Below are positions 42,675 through 51,418 of a stretch of DNA of 56,348 nt, one piece after another; the stretch's first letter is position 1, and every line of letters begins with the position of its first letter. The translations under genes were made by a program, and so were the position numbers. The DNA lies in the NCBI GenBank assembly GCA_016195825.1, contig JACPYV010000067.1:1-56348 (forward strand). Direction: 5' to 3'. Origin of the DNA: Burkholderiales bacterium. Its GTDB lineage: Bacteria > Pseudomonadota > Gammaproteobacteria > Burkholderiales > Burkholderiaceae_C. The notes under the pieces were generated by a model that had not been told where the DNA came from, searched no databases, and saw only the letters and a program-made list of their open reading frames with translations.

Positions 42675-43259
42675 ATGAAAAAGCACCTCCTCACGCTCGC
42701 CCTGGCCACGCTGTCGTTGGCCACGCATGCCGCCGACCTGACCTTCTCCGGCCAGGCCGCCAACCACAACGACAAAATCGTCATCGATTTCCAGGTCGCG
42801 GCCGGCGCCGAGGTCAGCCTTTGGACCGACTCCTGGCAGTCGGGCCTGAACTTCGACCCGCAGCTGTACCTGGCCAACGGCGGCAGCATCGTCAGCGCCG
42901 ACAACGACAGCGGCAGCCTGGTTCATGCCGGCGCCGGCTACTTTGACGCCGGCCTGCAGTTCACCGCCGCCACGGCCGGCAGCTACCGCCTGGTGCTGAA
43001 CGCCAGCTCCAACGACGCCAAGGGCGCGACGCTGGCCCAGGGTTTCGCCTACGACGGCGACACTCCCATCAGGCTGGCCGACTGGAACCAGCCCGGCTAC
43101 GACATCAACGCCAACGACCAGAAGGGCGGCTTCTGGCGCCTGAACCTCAGCGGCGTGCAGCAGGCTGCCGTCGTGCCCGAGCCGGCCAGCCTCGTGCTGA
43201 TGCTGGCCGGCCTGCTGGGCATGGCCCTCGTCGTGCGCAAGCATCAAGGCGAGCGGTAG
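42675..43259 (+). CDS. PEP-CTERM protein, DVUA0089-like domain
   Basis: The 194-residue product has a signal peptide (MKKHLLTLALATLSLATHA), a beta-rich domain with LWTDSWQSGLNFDPQLYLA and DNDSG, and a PEP-CTERM tail (VPEPASLVLMLAGLLGMALVVRK). It resembles the DVUA0089 family, a small exported beta-sandwich group. The tail predicts exosortase processing. The 20-bp gap to phoD suggests cotranscription and perhaps surface placement together with phosphatase activity, though that is inference. Confidence 0.87.
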   Translation: MKKHLLTLALATLSLATHAADLTFSGQAANHNDKIVIDFQVAAGAEVSLWTDSWQSGLNFDPQLYLANGGSIVSADNDSGSLVHAGAGYFDAGLQFTAATAGSYRLVLNASSNDAKGATLAQGFAYDGDTPIRLADWNQPGYDINANDQKGGFWRLNLSGVQQAAVVPEPASLVLMLAGLLGMALVVRKHQGER

Positions 43260-43274
43260 CCAGCCCCCCCGGAC

Positions 43275-43296
43275 CGAGGGGGCCGCCACCCCCTCG
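43275..43296 (+). terminator. GC-rich hairpin after the DVUA0089-like gene
   Basis: CGAGGGGG pairs with CCCCCTCG around a 6-nt loop, 15 bp past the stop codon. No thymine run follows, so intrinsic termination is doubtful; it may protect the 3' end of the transcript. Confidence 0.35.
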
Positions 43297-43359
43297 CCGC
43301 TAACGTTTGCCTAACGGGTGGCAACAAGACTGGGGCTCCCTTCCCGAGGAGCCGCCACG

Positions 43360-44193
43360 ATGAACACCGCCCGCCGCCTGATTGCCGCCGCCCTGCTCGC
43401 CACAGCCGCCAGCGCCCACGCCGACCAAGGCGTCAGCATGGCTTGGACCTACCGCGACTTCACCACTTGGGACCTGTTCGGCAGCACCACCGTCCACAAC
43501 CAGACGCCTGGCAACGGCTTCACCTACAGCGACCTCATCCTGACGGCACCCGCCAGCAACGGCCAGGCGGGTGCAGGCTTTGCGCCCGCCGCGATCACGC
43601 TGGACTTCAACCAGGCCTTCGCGTTCGACTTCCACTTTTTCATCCCCGTCAGCCAAGACCTGCGCGGCGACGGCCTGACCTTCACGCTGACCCAGGCGAC
43701 CGGCGTGGGCGGCACCGGCTCGGGCCTGGGCTACGAGGGCATGAGCAGTGCCAGCGTCGCGTTCGCGATCGACACCTTCCACTTCCAAGGCGAACCGGTG
43801 TCGCCCAGCCTGCAGATCCTGACCGGCGGCTCGGTCACCCCGCTGGCCGCGACCGAGACCGGTCTGGGCGACGCCATCCGCGACCCCGACTTCCAGTGGT
43901 ATGCCTCGGTGCACTACACGCCCTCGGGCAACAGCGACAACACAGGCACGCTGACCGGCACCATCGAGCACCTCAACCACGGCAGCTTTAGCGTCAGCGC
44001 GCAGGTCAACTTCGATCAGCTGGGCCTGGTGGGCACGCCGGTGTTCTACGGCTTCACGGCCGCAAACGGTGCGGCCAGCGACGGCCACTTCGTCACCAGC
44101 GCCATGGCTGTGCCCGAGCCGGGCAGCTGGGCCATGATCCTGGCGGGGCTGGGTTGCCTGGGGCTGATCGCCCGGCGGCGCGGCATGCGCTGA
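43360..44193 (+). CDS. PEP-CTERM protein with L-type lectin-like domain
   Basis: The 277-residue product has a signal peptide (AALLATAASAHA) and a beta-sandwich region with the legume-lectin-like pattern (AFAFDFHFFIPVSQDLRGDGLTFTLTQ ... GLGYEGMSSASVAFAIDTFH). The tail VPEPGSWAMILAGLGCLGLIARRR is a PEP-CTERM signal. It could bind glycans in the extracellular matrix. A GAGGAG site precedes the ATG by about 8 nt. Confidence 0.87.
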   Translation: MNTARRLIAAALLATAASAHADQGVSMAWTYRDFTTWDLFGSTTVHNQTPGNGFTYSDLILTAPASNGQAGAGFAPAAITLDFNQAFAFDFHFFIPVSQDLRGDGLTFTLTQATGVGGTGSGLGYEGMSSASVAFAIDTFHFQGEPVSPSLQILTGGSVTPLAATETGLGDAIRDPDFQWYASVHYTPSGNSDNTGTLTGTIEHLNHGSFSVSAQVNFDQLGLVGTPVFYGFTAANGAASDGHFVTSAMAVPEPGSWAMILAGLGCLGLIARRRGMR

Positions 44194-44226
44194 TCGGCAC
44201 GCGGCTGACGCCGGAAACGACTACCG

Positions 44227-44243
44227 CCTGAGCGCTGCTCAGG
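44227..44243. terminator. short hairpin between convergent genes
   Basis: CCTGAGC and GCTCAGG form a perfect 7-bp stem with a 3-nt loop between the lectin-like and DUF4188 genes. There is no T run in either direction, so a terminator role is tentative. Confidence 0.3.
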
Positions 44244-44270
44244 CCGTCGCGCGCAGACCCAGGGAATCAA

Positions 44271-44771
44271 CTACTGGGGCGGTGCTTCTGGTGGTTGGGC
44301 GCGCTGGCCCGAGCCCAACCTTCCAGCTGCAGACTGCCTGCCGCCAGAAGCAGGCTGCAAAGTCCCTGCCTTGCCCAGCCCGAAGGGCGGCATGTTGACG
44401 TAGACGTTCTCGTAGGTCCCGGACGAGGCCGCGTAGGTCTCATGCCAGATGCCGACCGAGCCATTCGTCCCCACCGACTTGTTGAAGGCCTGCCAGGCCG
44501 GCAGATGCTCGGCATTCCTGTCCTTCGCGTAGGCCAGCAACTGCGCCATCGAGCGCCAGTACTGAACCATGACGGCGGAGCGGGAGAACCACATCTCCGC
44601 ATGGATGAATCCGAGTTCAGGGTGCCGATGGAGCTCATCCAGCATCCGCGGCATGGCGCGCATGACCGGCCACCAGCGATGGATCTTCAGCGGGCTGTTG
44701 ATGCGGAGCCCGATCAGAAAGACGACGAAGTCGCCCTCCAGGGTGGCCGTGAGGCGCTCGTTTCGGATCAT
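44271..44771 (-). CDS. DUF4188 family protein
   Basis: The 166-residue cytosolic product matches DUF4188 well: ERLTATLEGDFVVFLIGLRIN at the N terminus, MVQYWRSMAQLLAYAKDR, HLPAWQAFNKSVGTNGSVGIWHETY and NMPPFGLGKAG. The family fold is dimeric alpha-beta, as in heme or monooxygenase-like proteins, but function is not established. The C-terminal 30 residues are Gly/Gln/Pro-rich. Confidence 0.88.
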   Translation of the reverse strand: MIRNERLTATLEGDFVVFLIGLRINSPLKIHRWWPVMRAMPRMLDELHRHPELGFIHAEMWFSRSAVMVQYWRSMAQLLAYAKDRNAEHLPAWQAFNKSVGTNGSVGIWHETYAASSGTYENVYVNMPPFGLGKAGTLQPASGGRQSAAGRLGSGQRAQPPEAPPQ

Positions 44772-44896
44772 GTGGCCACTTACTCAACGAATGAAAGGGA
44801 CTTCCCCGTCCCGAACCAGCCGCGTTGCGGCAAACGACATCCAAGGGCCACGATGGAAGTGCGGTTTCTCATCCACTCTTTCGCAAGGAGAAGTCC

Positions 44897-44998
44897 ATAA
44901 CGATTCTGACCGTGGGTATCGACCTCGCCAAGAACGTTTTTGCGGTTCACGGCATCAACGAGGCCGCCGGGGCGGTGCGGGTCGCCGTTGCCTCGGGT
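44897..44998 (+). pseudogene. IS110-family transposase remnant (N-terminal end only)
   Basis: The translation reads TILTVGIDLAKNVFAVHGIN, the highly conserved opening of IS110/IS1111 transposases. A good ribosome binding site (AAGGAG, 44885-44890) lies 6 nt upstream, but the codon in start position is ATA, apparently a decayed ATG. Homology stops after about 34 codons, around 44998, and the reading frame continues as unrelated sequence. No DEDD catalytic residues other than the first Asp survive, so it is dead. The insertion ends cannot be defined. Confidence 0.75.
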
Positions 44999-44999
44999 A

Positions 45000-45304
45000 C
45001 TGAGCGATGTTGCGCTCTATACAGGCCTGGTCGAACGCGTAGAACGCATGCACCCGCCCGAAGCAGGTCACCTGGCCGCTGAACGCCTTGACCGACTCGG
45101 CCATTTCACCTCGACGAAAGCGCATGCATTCCGCGGGGTCGCGCAAGCCGATGGCCAGGAAGCACGCCGGCTCCCAGCCTCGGAGGCCACGACGAATTGG
45201 CAGGTGGCGCCGTTGAACAGGAAGGCCGCGGCGAACAAGGGCGCCACGCCCCACTCATCGCCCGGGAGGGCCGTGACGAAGAACAGCGTCCTGCCACGCA
45301 GATC
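45000..45304 (-). pseudogene. degenerate minus-strand coding remnant
   Basis: Two minus-strand frames give protein-like sequence in succession. One (about 45304-45176) reads LFFVTALPGDEWGVAPLF then LFNGATCQFVVASE. The other (about 45176-45000) reads ACFLAIGLRDPAECMRFR then KAFSGQVTCF and HAFYAFDQACIERN. Joined they look like one gene broken by a frameshift and cut at the IS110 remnant junction near 44999. I do not recognise the family. The rest of the gap (44772-44896, 45305-45493) shows nothing I can name. Confidence 0.45.
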
Positions 45305-45493
45305 CTCGGAAAAGGCAGACGGCTGCAGCCGGCGCCGCTCCACGCTGGAGTGCGCATCCCGATCACGGCAGGGGCAGGCACAGCAGCAGGTGCCGGAGGT
45401 TTCAGGGCATCGGCGGACGTCCTCGGGCTGACGTTCGCGCGCCGCAGGCGGGAGCCGCCCGCCGCCGCGGCATGCCATTGAACGCCCGCGGGC

Positions 45494-48202
45494 CTACGCC
45501 GAGCCGGGCCGGGCGCTCGCTTCGGTGAAACCCGAAGCGCCCGCGATGGCCCGGGCAGCAGCCTGGTGCGCACGCTTGGCCTCGTACATCGACTTGTCGG
45601 CCAGCGCCAGCAGCGACTCACCGTCCGCAGCATCAAGCGGGTAGAAGGCCACGCCGATGCTGGCCGTCACCTGCGCGCCGCGGCCGTCCCGGAGGGCGAC
45701 CGGTTCGGCCACGGCGTCGCAGGCCCGGGCCAGCACCGGCCGGGCTTCCTCCGGCGCGTTGAGGTGGTTGAGCAGCAGCACGAACTCGTCGCCGCCGAGC
45801 CGGGCCACGGTGTCGTGGCTGCGCACGCAGGGCAGCAGCCGCTTGGCGACGGTGCGCAGCAGCTCGTCGCCGGCCTCGTGACCCAGCGAGTCGTTGACGG
45901 CCTTGAAGCCGTCCAGGTCCATGAAGCAGACGGCCACGCATTTGCCGCTGCGCGCCGCGCCGGCGATAGCCTGCGCCATGCGGTCGACCAGCAGCGCGCG
46001 GTTGGGCAGCCCGGTCAACGCGTCGTGCAGGGCACGGGCTTCTGCCAGGTCTTGCCGGTCCTTCATCTGCGTGACGTCCAGCATCATCCACAGGCTCTCG
46101 CCCGACTCGGCCGACAGTGCCGAGCCGCTCACGTCCATCCACAGCACCTCGCCGGACTTGCGGCACAGGGGCAGCTGGGCACGGTAGCTCTTGCCCGCGG
46201 CGAGCATGGGGTAGGCCTCGCGGCCGACGCGCTCGAACACGGCATCGTCGGGGTACAGCATGCGGGCAGGCTGGCCGACCAGCTCGCCCGGCCCATAGCC
46301 GAAGATGCGCCCGAAGGCGCGGTTGTGCCAGACGGCACGCCGGTCCTTGAGCTTGACGATGCCCACCAGGTCGTTGTCGAGCATCAGGTGTTGCTGGCGG
46401 TTGGCGTCTTCCAGCGCCCCCCGCACCCGGTGCAGCTCGGTGATGTCGAACAGCACGCTGCGGCTCATCAGAAAGCGGCCCTGTTCGTCCTTCACTGCCG
46501 TGGCGCGCAGGCTGACCCGGCGGACGGCGCCCTGACGGCCCCGCAGGTCGAACTCGACCGGGCCAATCTGGTCGCGCTCGATGAACTCGGCGAACAGGCG
46601 CGCAACGCGCTCGGGCGGCTCGTTCAAGAAGAAGTCCCAGGGCCGCGCCTTGCCGATGACGTCGCTGGCCTCGCAGCCCAGCCAGGACAGCACCACGGCA
46701 TTCGCGGCGAGAAAGCGGCCGTCCGGCCCGACGGAGTGGTAGCCGCAGGGCGCGTTCTCGTAGAGGTCGGTCAGCCGGCCCGTCAGCTCGTTCAATTGCC
46801 GTTCGAGCAGCTTGCGGTCGGTGACGTCGCGGCCCACCGTCTGCACCTCGCGCAGCTCGCCCTGCGGGCCGTAGAAGCGGTGATTGACGAACTCGGCCCA
46901 GCGCGTCTGCCCGTCCGGCCGCACGATGCGGTGCTCGGTCACCACAACCGGCTGGTCCACGGTCGAGGTGGCGATCTGCGTCAGCACGCCGGGCAGGTCG
47001 TCGGGGTGGACGATGGACTTCCAGTCCGCCTGCCCGAGCGTCTCGTCGGTGAGGCCGAACATCAGCCGGCAGGCGCGGTTGGCGAAGGTGATGCGGCCCT
47101 GGGCATCGAAGCGGCAGACCACCTCGGTCTGGTCGTTGATGACGGTGCTGAGCCTGGCCTCGCTCTCGGCCAGCGCGGCCTCCGAGCGCCGCTGCTCGAC
47201 CATTGCCGCGGCGAGGAAACCGTTGGTCTGCCGCAGCTCCAGCGTGCGCTCCTCGACGCGGCGCTCGAGTTGCTGGCGCAGCTCGTGCAGCGCCATTTCG
47301 GCCTCGCGGCGGGCCGTGATGTCCTCGACGGCCAGGATCAGGCAGTCGGGCCGGCCTTCGGCATCGCGGGTGACCGAGCCCTCGACGCTGGCCCACACCA
47401 CGCCGCCATCGGCCCGGAGGTAGCGCTTCTCGCGGGTGCCTCGCTCGATCTCGCCTGACAGCAGCCGCTCGCGCAGCTCCAGGTCGCCCGCGAGGTCGGC
47501 TGGGTGCGTGATCTCGCGAAAGCTCATGCGAGTGAGTTCATGTGCCGTTCGACCGAGGATGTCGCACAGTCGGCGGTTGACCATGCGCCAGCGGCCATCC
47601 CGCCCCACCAGGGCCATGCCCACGGCCGCGCCGTCAAACGTGGCGTGGTACAGCGCCTCCCGCTCGGCAATGACGCGGTAGCTGTTCTCTGCCATCGCGC
47701 GGGCACGCAGAGCGGTCTCGCGGTTGTGGATCTCGCGCTGGGCGATGCGCGCCAGATCCTGTAGCAGGCCGATCTCACGCTCGGTAAAGGCGCGGGGTCG
47801 CTGGTCGATCGCGCACAGGGTGCCGAGCGCATGGCCCTCCTGCGACCTCAGCGGCACGCCAGCGTAGGCGCGGATCTTCACCCCGCCGACCACCAGCGGG
47901 TTGTCGTGGAAGCGTACGTCCTGCGTCGCATCGGGCACCACCAGCGGCTCGAGGCTGTGGAGGGCATGGGCGCAGAAGGCCACGTCCCGCGGCGTCTCGG
48001 TCGCCGCCAGGCCCACGCGCGACTTGAACCACTGCCGCGACGCGTCCACCAGCGAGACGAGCGCTATCGGCACGCCAAGCAGGTCCGACGCCAGGCGCGT
48101 CAGGGCGTCGAAGACCTCCTCGGGCTCGGAGTCCAGCAACTGCAGACGCTGAAGGACGCGCACACGTTCTTCGTCGTCACGGGCCTTCATCAGGTATTGC
48201 AT
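45494..48202 (-). CDS. diguanylate cyclase with GAF and multiple PAS sensor domains
   Basis: The 902-residue product has an N-terminal GAF domain (about 20-165), then about four PAS/PAC units (near 180-300, 340-460, 470-600 and 600-730), linked by a coiled helix (LHELRQQLERRVEERTLEL). A GGDEF domain closes it (about 735-890). The catalytic motif RLGGDEF is intact, and an RSHD inhibitory site lies five residues upstream, so it should make c-di-GMP with product feedback. No EAL domain or membrane segment is present, so it is a cytosolic sensor. The ATG has GGAGG 5 nt upstream. It lies 3' of the IS remnant. Confidence 0.94.
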   Translation of the reverse strand: MQYLMKARDDEERVRVLQRLQLLDSEPEEVFDALTRLASDLLGVPIALVSLVDASRQWFKSRVGLAATETPRDVAFCAHALHSLEPLVVPDATQDVRFHDNPLVVGGVKIRAYAGVPLRSQEGHALGTLCAIDQRPRAFTEREIGLLQDLARIAQREIHNRETALRARAMAENSYRVIAEREALYHATFDGAAVGMALVGRDGRWRMVNRRLCDILGRTAHELTRMSFREITHPADLAGDLELRERLLSGEIERGTREKRYLRADGGVVWASVEGSVTRDAEGRPDCLILAVEDITARREAEMALHELRQQLERRVEERTLELRQTNGFLAAAMVEQRRSEAALAESEARLSTVINDQTEVVCRFDAQGRITFANRACRLMFGLTDETLGQADWKSIVHPDDLPGVLTQIATSTVDQPVVVTEHRIVRPDGQTRWAEFVNHRFYGPQGELREVQTVGRDVTDRKLLERQLNELTGRLTDLYENAPCGYHSVGPDGRFLAANAVVLSWLGCEASDVIGKARPWDFFLNEPPERVARLFAEFIERDQIGPVEFDLRGRQGAVRRVSLRATAVKDEQGRFLMSRSVLFDITELHRVRGALEDANRQQHLMLDNDLVGIVKLKDRRAVWHNRAFGRIFGYGPGELVGQPARMLYPDDAVFERVGREAYPMLAAGKSYRAQLPLCRKSGEVLWMDVSGSALSAESGESLWMMLDVTQMKDRQDLAEARALHDALTGLPNRALLVDRMAQAIAGAARSGKCVAVCFMDLDGFKAVNDSLGHEAGDELLRTVAKRLLPCVRSHDTVARLGGDEFVLLLNHLNAPEEARPVLARACDAVAEPVALRDGRGAQVTASIGVAFYPLDAADGESLLALADKSMYEAKRAHQAAARAIAGASGFTEASARPGSA

Positions 48203-48324
48203 GGTGTCCTCCCCAGGTCGAAGCCAGGCGGTGCCCCGTATTCGAGCCCAGCGCGCCCCAGTCCGCCACAGCGTCCGCTGCAAACGATTTCCGCCACCGC
48301 GACATTTGTCGCGAATCAAGCCGT

Positions 48325-49569
48325 TCAGGCGCCGGCCAGCAACTGCTCCAGCCGCTGCTCCCGCAGGCCGTAAAACCGCTTGATCTCGGCGATCTGCGCC
48401 AGCAGCTCGGGCCGACGTGCGGCCATGGCCTCGGCGGCCAGGCCCTGTGCCTTCACGGCCAGGATCATCTTGTTTTTGCTGGTGTGCTCCAGCGCGATGA
48501 ACTCGAACACCTGGGTGCGGTAGCCCTGGCTCTCCAGCAGCAGCGCGCGCAGCGAGTCGGTCACCATCTCGGCCTCCTGGCCCAAGTGGATGCCGTGTTG
48601 CAGCATGGGCCGCAGCACGGCCGGCAGCGTCATCTGCGGGCGCAGCTCCTTGTGGCAGCAGGGCGAGCTCATGATGACGCGGGCGCCCGACTGCAGGCCC
48701 ACGTGCAGCGCATGGTCGGTAGCGATGTCGCAGGCGTGCAGCGCGATCATCACGTCCAGCGGCTGCACGGCCTGGGTGCGCACATCGCCCTGGTCGAAGC
48801 GCAGGCCGGTCAGTCCCTCGTTGTCAACGATGCCGCCGCACAGCTGGACCATGTCGTCGCGCAGCTCGATGCCGGTGACGCGCGGCTGCAGCTGTTGCGA
48901 CTGCAGCCAGTCGTGCACAGCAAAGGTCAGGTAGCCCTTGCCTGAACCGAAGTCGGCCACCCGCACGGGGCCTTGCAGCCCAGCTTCGTCGACGGCCGAG
49001 GACAGGATCTCGACGAAACGGTTGATCTGCTTCCACTTGCGCGCCATGGCCGGCACCAGGGCGGGCTCGCCCTTGACCAGGTGGGTCAGTCCCAGCGCCG
49101 ACCAGACGGGGTGGGCGATGTCCAGCGGGCGCTGCTTGGCCTTGTCATGCGCGGCGGGCGCCGGCGTGTCAGCGGCGCCATCGAGGCGCGTGACTCGCAG
49201 CGTCTCGCGGCCCTTGCGGCTGACGGCGAACTGCACCTCCTCGGCCGCCGTGTGCAGGTGGGCGTTGCGAAAGCGCGCCCCCAGCAGTGTGGCGATCTCG
49301 GCCAGGCCGGCCTCGGGCGCGTGGTTCTTCGTCACGTCCTTGGTGCGGTGCCGCCACAGGAAGCTCAAGGCCGGCTCGCCGCGCAGCTCGACCAGGCGCA
49401 CGGTCAGGCGCTCGACCTCCTGCTCATCACCCACAGGGCCGGACAGCAGCAACTTGCCGAACTGCTCGCCGGCCAGCGCCAGGCGGACGAGGTGCAGGAA
49501 GCGCTCGTGCGCGGGCGCGGTGGCCACCGGCGGGGGTGTGATGAGGGAGGTGAACAACGTCGCGACCAT
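48325..49569 (-). CDS. class I SAM-dependent methyltransferase
   Basis: The 414-residue product has a C-terminal methyltransferase domain with the SAM-binding motif VRVADFGSGKGYLTFAV, the acidic GIELRDDMV loop and MIALHACDIATD. SSPCCHKEL resembles the RNA methyltransferase-like or METTL25-type group. The N-terminal 150 residues look like a separate substrate-binding part. The target is unknown. The start at 49569 is the ATG where the open frame becomes protein-like; upstream is a shadow of the PEP-CTERM gene. Confidence 0.83.
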   Translation of the reverse strand: MVATLFTSLITPPPVATAPAHERFLHLVRLALAGEQFGKLLLSGPVGDEQEVERLTVRLVELRGEPALSFLWRHRTKDVTKNHAPEAGLAEIATLLGARFRNAHLHTAAEEVQFAVSRKGRETLRVTRLDGAADTPAPAAHDKAKQRPLDIAHPVWSALGLTHLVKGEPALVPAMARKWKQINRFVEILSSAVDEAGLQGPVRVADFGSGKGYLTFAVHDWLQSQQLQPRVTGIELRDDMVQLCGGIVDNEGLTGLRFDQGDVRTQAVQPLDVMIALHACDIATDHALHVGLQSGARVIMSSPCCHKELRPQMTLPAVLRPMLQHGIHLGQEAEMVTDSLRALLLESQGYRTQVFEFIALEHTSKNKMILAVKAQGLAAEAMAARRPELLAQIAEIKRFYGLREQRLEQLLAGA

Positions 49570-49589
49570 AGCCGCCGATTGTCGGCGAG

Positions 49590-50117
49590 TCAGTGCGCGC
49601 GCCGACGCTGGCTCCAAACGCCAATGAAGCCCAGGCCTGCCAGCAGCAAGGCCACGCCCTGCGGCTCCGGCACGGCCGCAGCGACCTGCAGCGGCTCCCA
49701 GCTCATGGACACCAGGCCCAGGCGCTCGTCGGTCACGACACCGGGGATGGTGTAGGTCGGCCAGCCGTGGCTGTCGAAGCTGAAGAAGCGCACGCCCTCG
49801 CCGTTCTGGCTGACAGCGGCCATGTGCCACAGCGTGCCGTTGCCCAGCTCGAACTCCAGACCGGCGCGCTCGTCGTATCCCAGGCTGAAGGCCTGCACGG
49901 CGCGGTTGCCGGACCAGTTCAGCTGGAACTCGGTCAGCTCGTAGCCGTACAGCCAGCCGTCGCCATCGAGGTCGCTGCCAGCGAAATGGCCGGTCAGCGT
50001 GCCGCCGTCGGCATAGCCGCCCTGGCTGAAGCTGAAACGCTGCGCCTGGGCCGGCTGCGCGAGCGCAGCGACCAGGGAAAACAGGGCGGTGAGGGTGAAA
50101 AAACGCGGTGCCGACAT
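49590..50117 (-). CDS. PEP-CTERM protein of unknown function
   Basis: The 175-residue product has a signal peptide (LTALFSLVAALAQPAQA), a small beta-rich region (FSFSQGGYADGGTLTGHFAGSDLDGDGWLYGYELTEF) and the tail VPEPQGVALLLAGLGFIGVWSQRRR. The FAGSDLDGDGW segment resembles repeats of other PEP-CTERM-associated domains. It probably is a surface or matrix protein. Confidence 0.85.
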   Translation of the reverse strand: MSAPRFFTLTALFSLVAALAQPAQAQRFSFSQGGYADGGTLTGHFAGSDLDGDGWLYGYELTEFQLNWSGNRAVQAFSLGYDERAGLEFELGNGTLWHMAAVSQNGEGVRFFSFDSHGWPTYTIPGVVTDERLGLVSMSWEPLQVAAAVPEPQGVALLLAGLGFIGVWSQRRRAH

Positions 50118-50235
50118 GGCGGGACTCCATCGAATGTTGAGGAGCCGTCATGCTGCCGATCACGCGCGTGGGCCGCTTCGCCCAGGAGAGCCATGCCCGC
50201 GCCAGCCGGCATGGCCCAATGAGGCCAACCCGCCT

Positions 50236-50907
50236 TCAAGCGTGCGTGATGAGCGCCCGCGTCTCGGCCGTGTCCAGATGCGGCAGCGTGTTGAACGTGA
50301 CGAGATGGTGTCGCTTGGGGTTGAACGCGAACTCGGTCACCGCCGAGTTGCGGATGCGCAGGTTGAGCTCCACGAAGGTCTCGGCCGGCGTGGACAAGAC
50401 CTGGCTGACCGCCGTGGCGATGGGGCCACCACTGGAGACGATGAGTACTTGCTTGCCCACGCCCAAGGCCAGCACGCGCGCCAGCGCGTCGGCCACGCCG
50501 GCGGCGAAGTCGGCGTGCGCCGGCATGCCCAGCGGCGCCGTCTCGCCGCGCATCCATGCCAGCAGACCCTGGCGCAGCAACCGGAAATGCTGCTTGACGG
50601 CCTCGGGGTCGGTCGGCGCGCCCAGCGGCTCCGGGTGGATGGCGCGCACGACGGCCTCGCTGTCGTACTCGTTCAGGCCCGGCAGCGCCATGGCGGACAG
50701 GTCTTCGCCATAGCCCTCCACGATGCCGGCCAGCGACTGAACATGGCGGCGCAGCGTGCCGGTGAAGACGGCGTCGAAGCGCTGGCCGCGCTCGCGCCAG
50801 TAGGTGCCCAAGTGGCGGCATTGCTCATGGCCCTTGGCGCTGAGCTGGTCGTAGTCGGCGGCACCAAAACTGGCCTGACCGTGGCGGACGAGGTAAAGGC
50901 TTCCCAT
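50236..50907 (-). CDS. histidine phosphatase family protein
   Basis: The 223-residue cytosolic product begins MGSLYLVRHGQASFG with the catalytic RHG. The position of the second catalytic His reads VSSGGPIA instead of the usual SHGG, so that residue is Ser here. This variant occurs in some family members and may alter or abolish activity. The start at 50907 begins the homology. It diverges from a GNAT gene 52 bp away. Confidence 0.84.
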   Translation of the reverse strand: MGSLYLVRHGQASFGAADYDQLSAKGHEQCRHLGTYWRERGQRFDAVFTGTLRRHVQSLAGIVEGYGEDLSAMALPGLNEYDSEAVVRAIHPEPLGAPTDPEAVKQHFRLLRQGLLAWMRGETAPLGMPAHADFAAGVADALARVLALGVGKQVLIVSSGGPIATAVSQVLSTPAETFVELNLRIRNSAVTEFAFNPKRHHLVTFNTLPHLDTAETRALITHA

Positions 50908-50959
50908 GGCGTAGATGATGACGGCCGGGCCCGCCGCCGACTGTCGCGACAATGACGCC

Positions 50960-51418
50960 ATGTCACGCCTCCGACAAGCCACCCCCGACGACGCCGACGA
51001 GATCTGGCGCGTGCGCTACCTGGTCACCGAGAACCGCCTCACGCCGGGCCGGCTGGATCACGCCCTGCTTTACCCCTACCTGGAAGACTACGGCCGCGGC
51101 TGGGTCATCGAGCTCGAACCAGCCCCAAACCTGAGGATCGCCGGCTTCTCCATCGGCGACGCCCGCGACGGCAACATCTGGGCGTTGTTCGTCGACCCCG
51201 CACTGCATGGCAAGGGCCATGGCCGGCGGCTGCACGACGTGATGGTGGACTGGCTGTTTGCGCAAGGCCTGACGCGGCTGAACCTGGGCACCCAGCCCGA
51301 TTCGCGTGCTGAGGCCTTCTACCGCCGCACCGGCTGGCGGCCCACCGACGAAGCCCTGGACGCCCATGGCGACAAACGATTTGAACTGCTGAAGGAAGAC
51401 TGGACCTCCCATGCTTGA
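50960..51418 (+). CDS. GNAT family N-acetyltransferase
   Basis: The 152-residue product shows the GNAT fold with IWALFVDPALHGKGHGRRLHDVMVDWLF, where the HGKGHG turn binds acetyl-CoA, and LGTQPDSRAEAFYRRTGWRPT. The acyl acceptor is unknown. The end overlaps the esterase gene start by 8 bp, so they are coupled. Confidence 0.88.
   Translation: MSRLRQATPDDADEIWRVRYLVTENRLTPGRLDHALLYPYLEDYGRGWVIELEPAPNLRIAGFSIGDARDGNIWALFVDPALHGKGHGRRLHDVMVDWLFAQGLTRLNLGTQPDSRAEAFYRRTGWRPTDEALDAHGDKRFELLKEDWTSHA

Noticed and set aside
43275..43296. GC hairpin considered as a firm intrinsic terminator
   Set aside because: There is no following T run; it is kept only as a low-confidence hairpin.
45566..47458. 630-residue plus-strand open frame
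   Set aside because: It is antisense to the GGDEF gene, whose domain motifs are intact on the minus strand.
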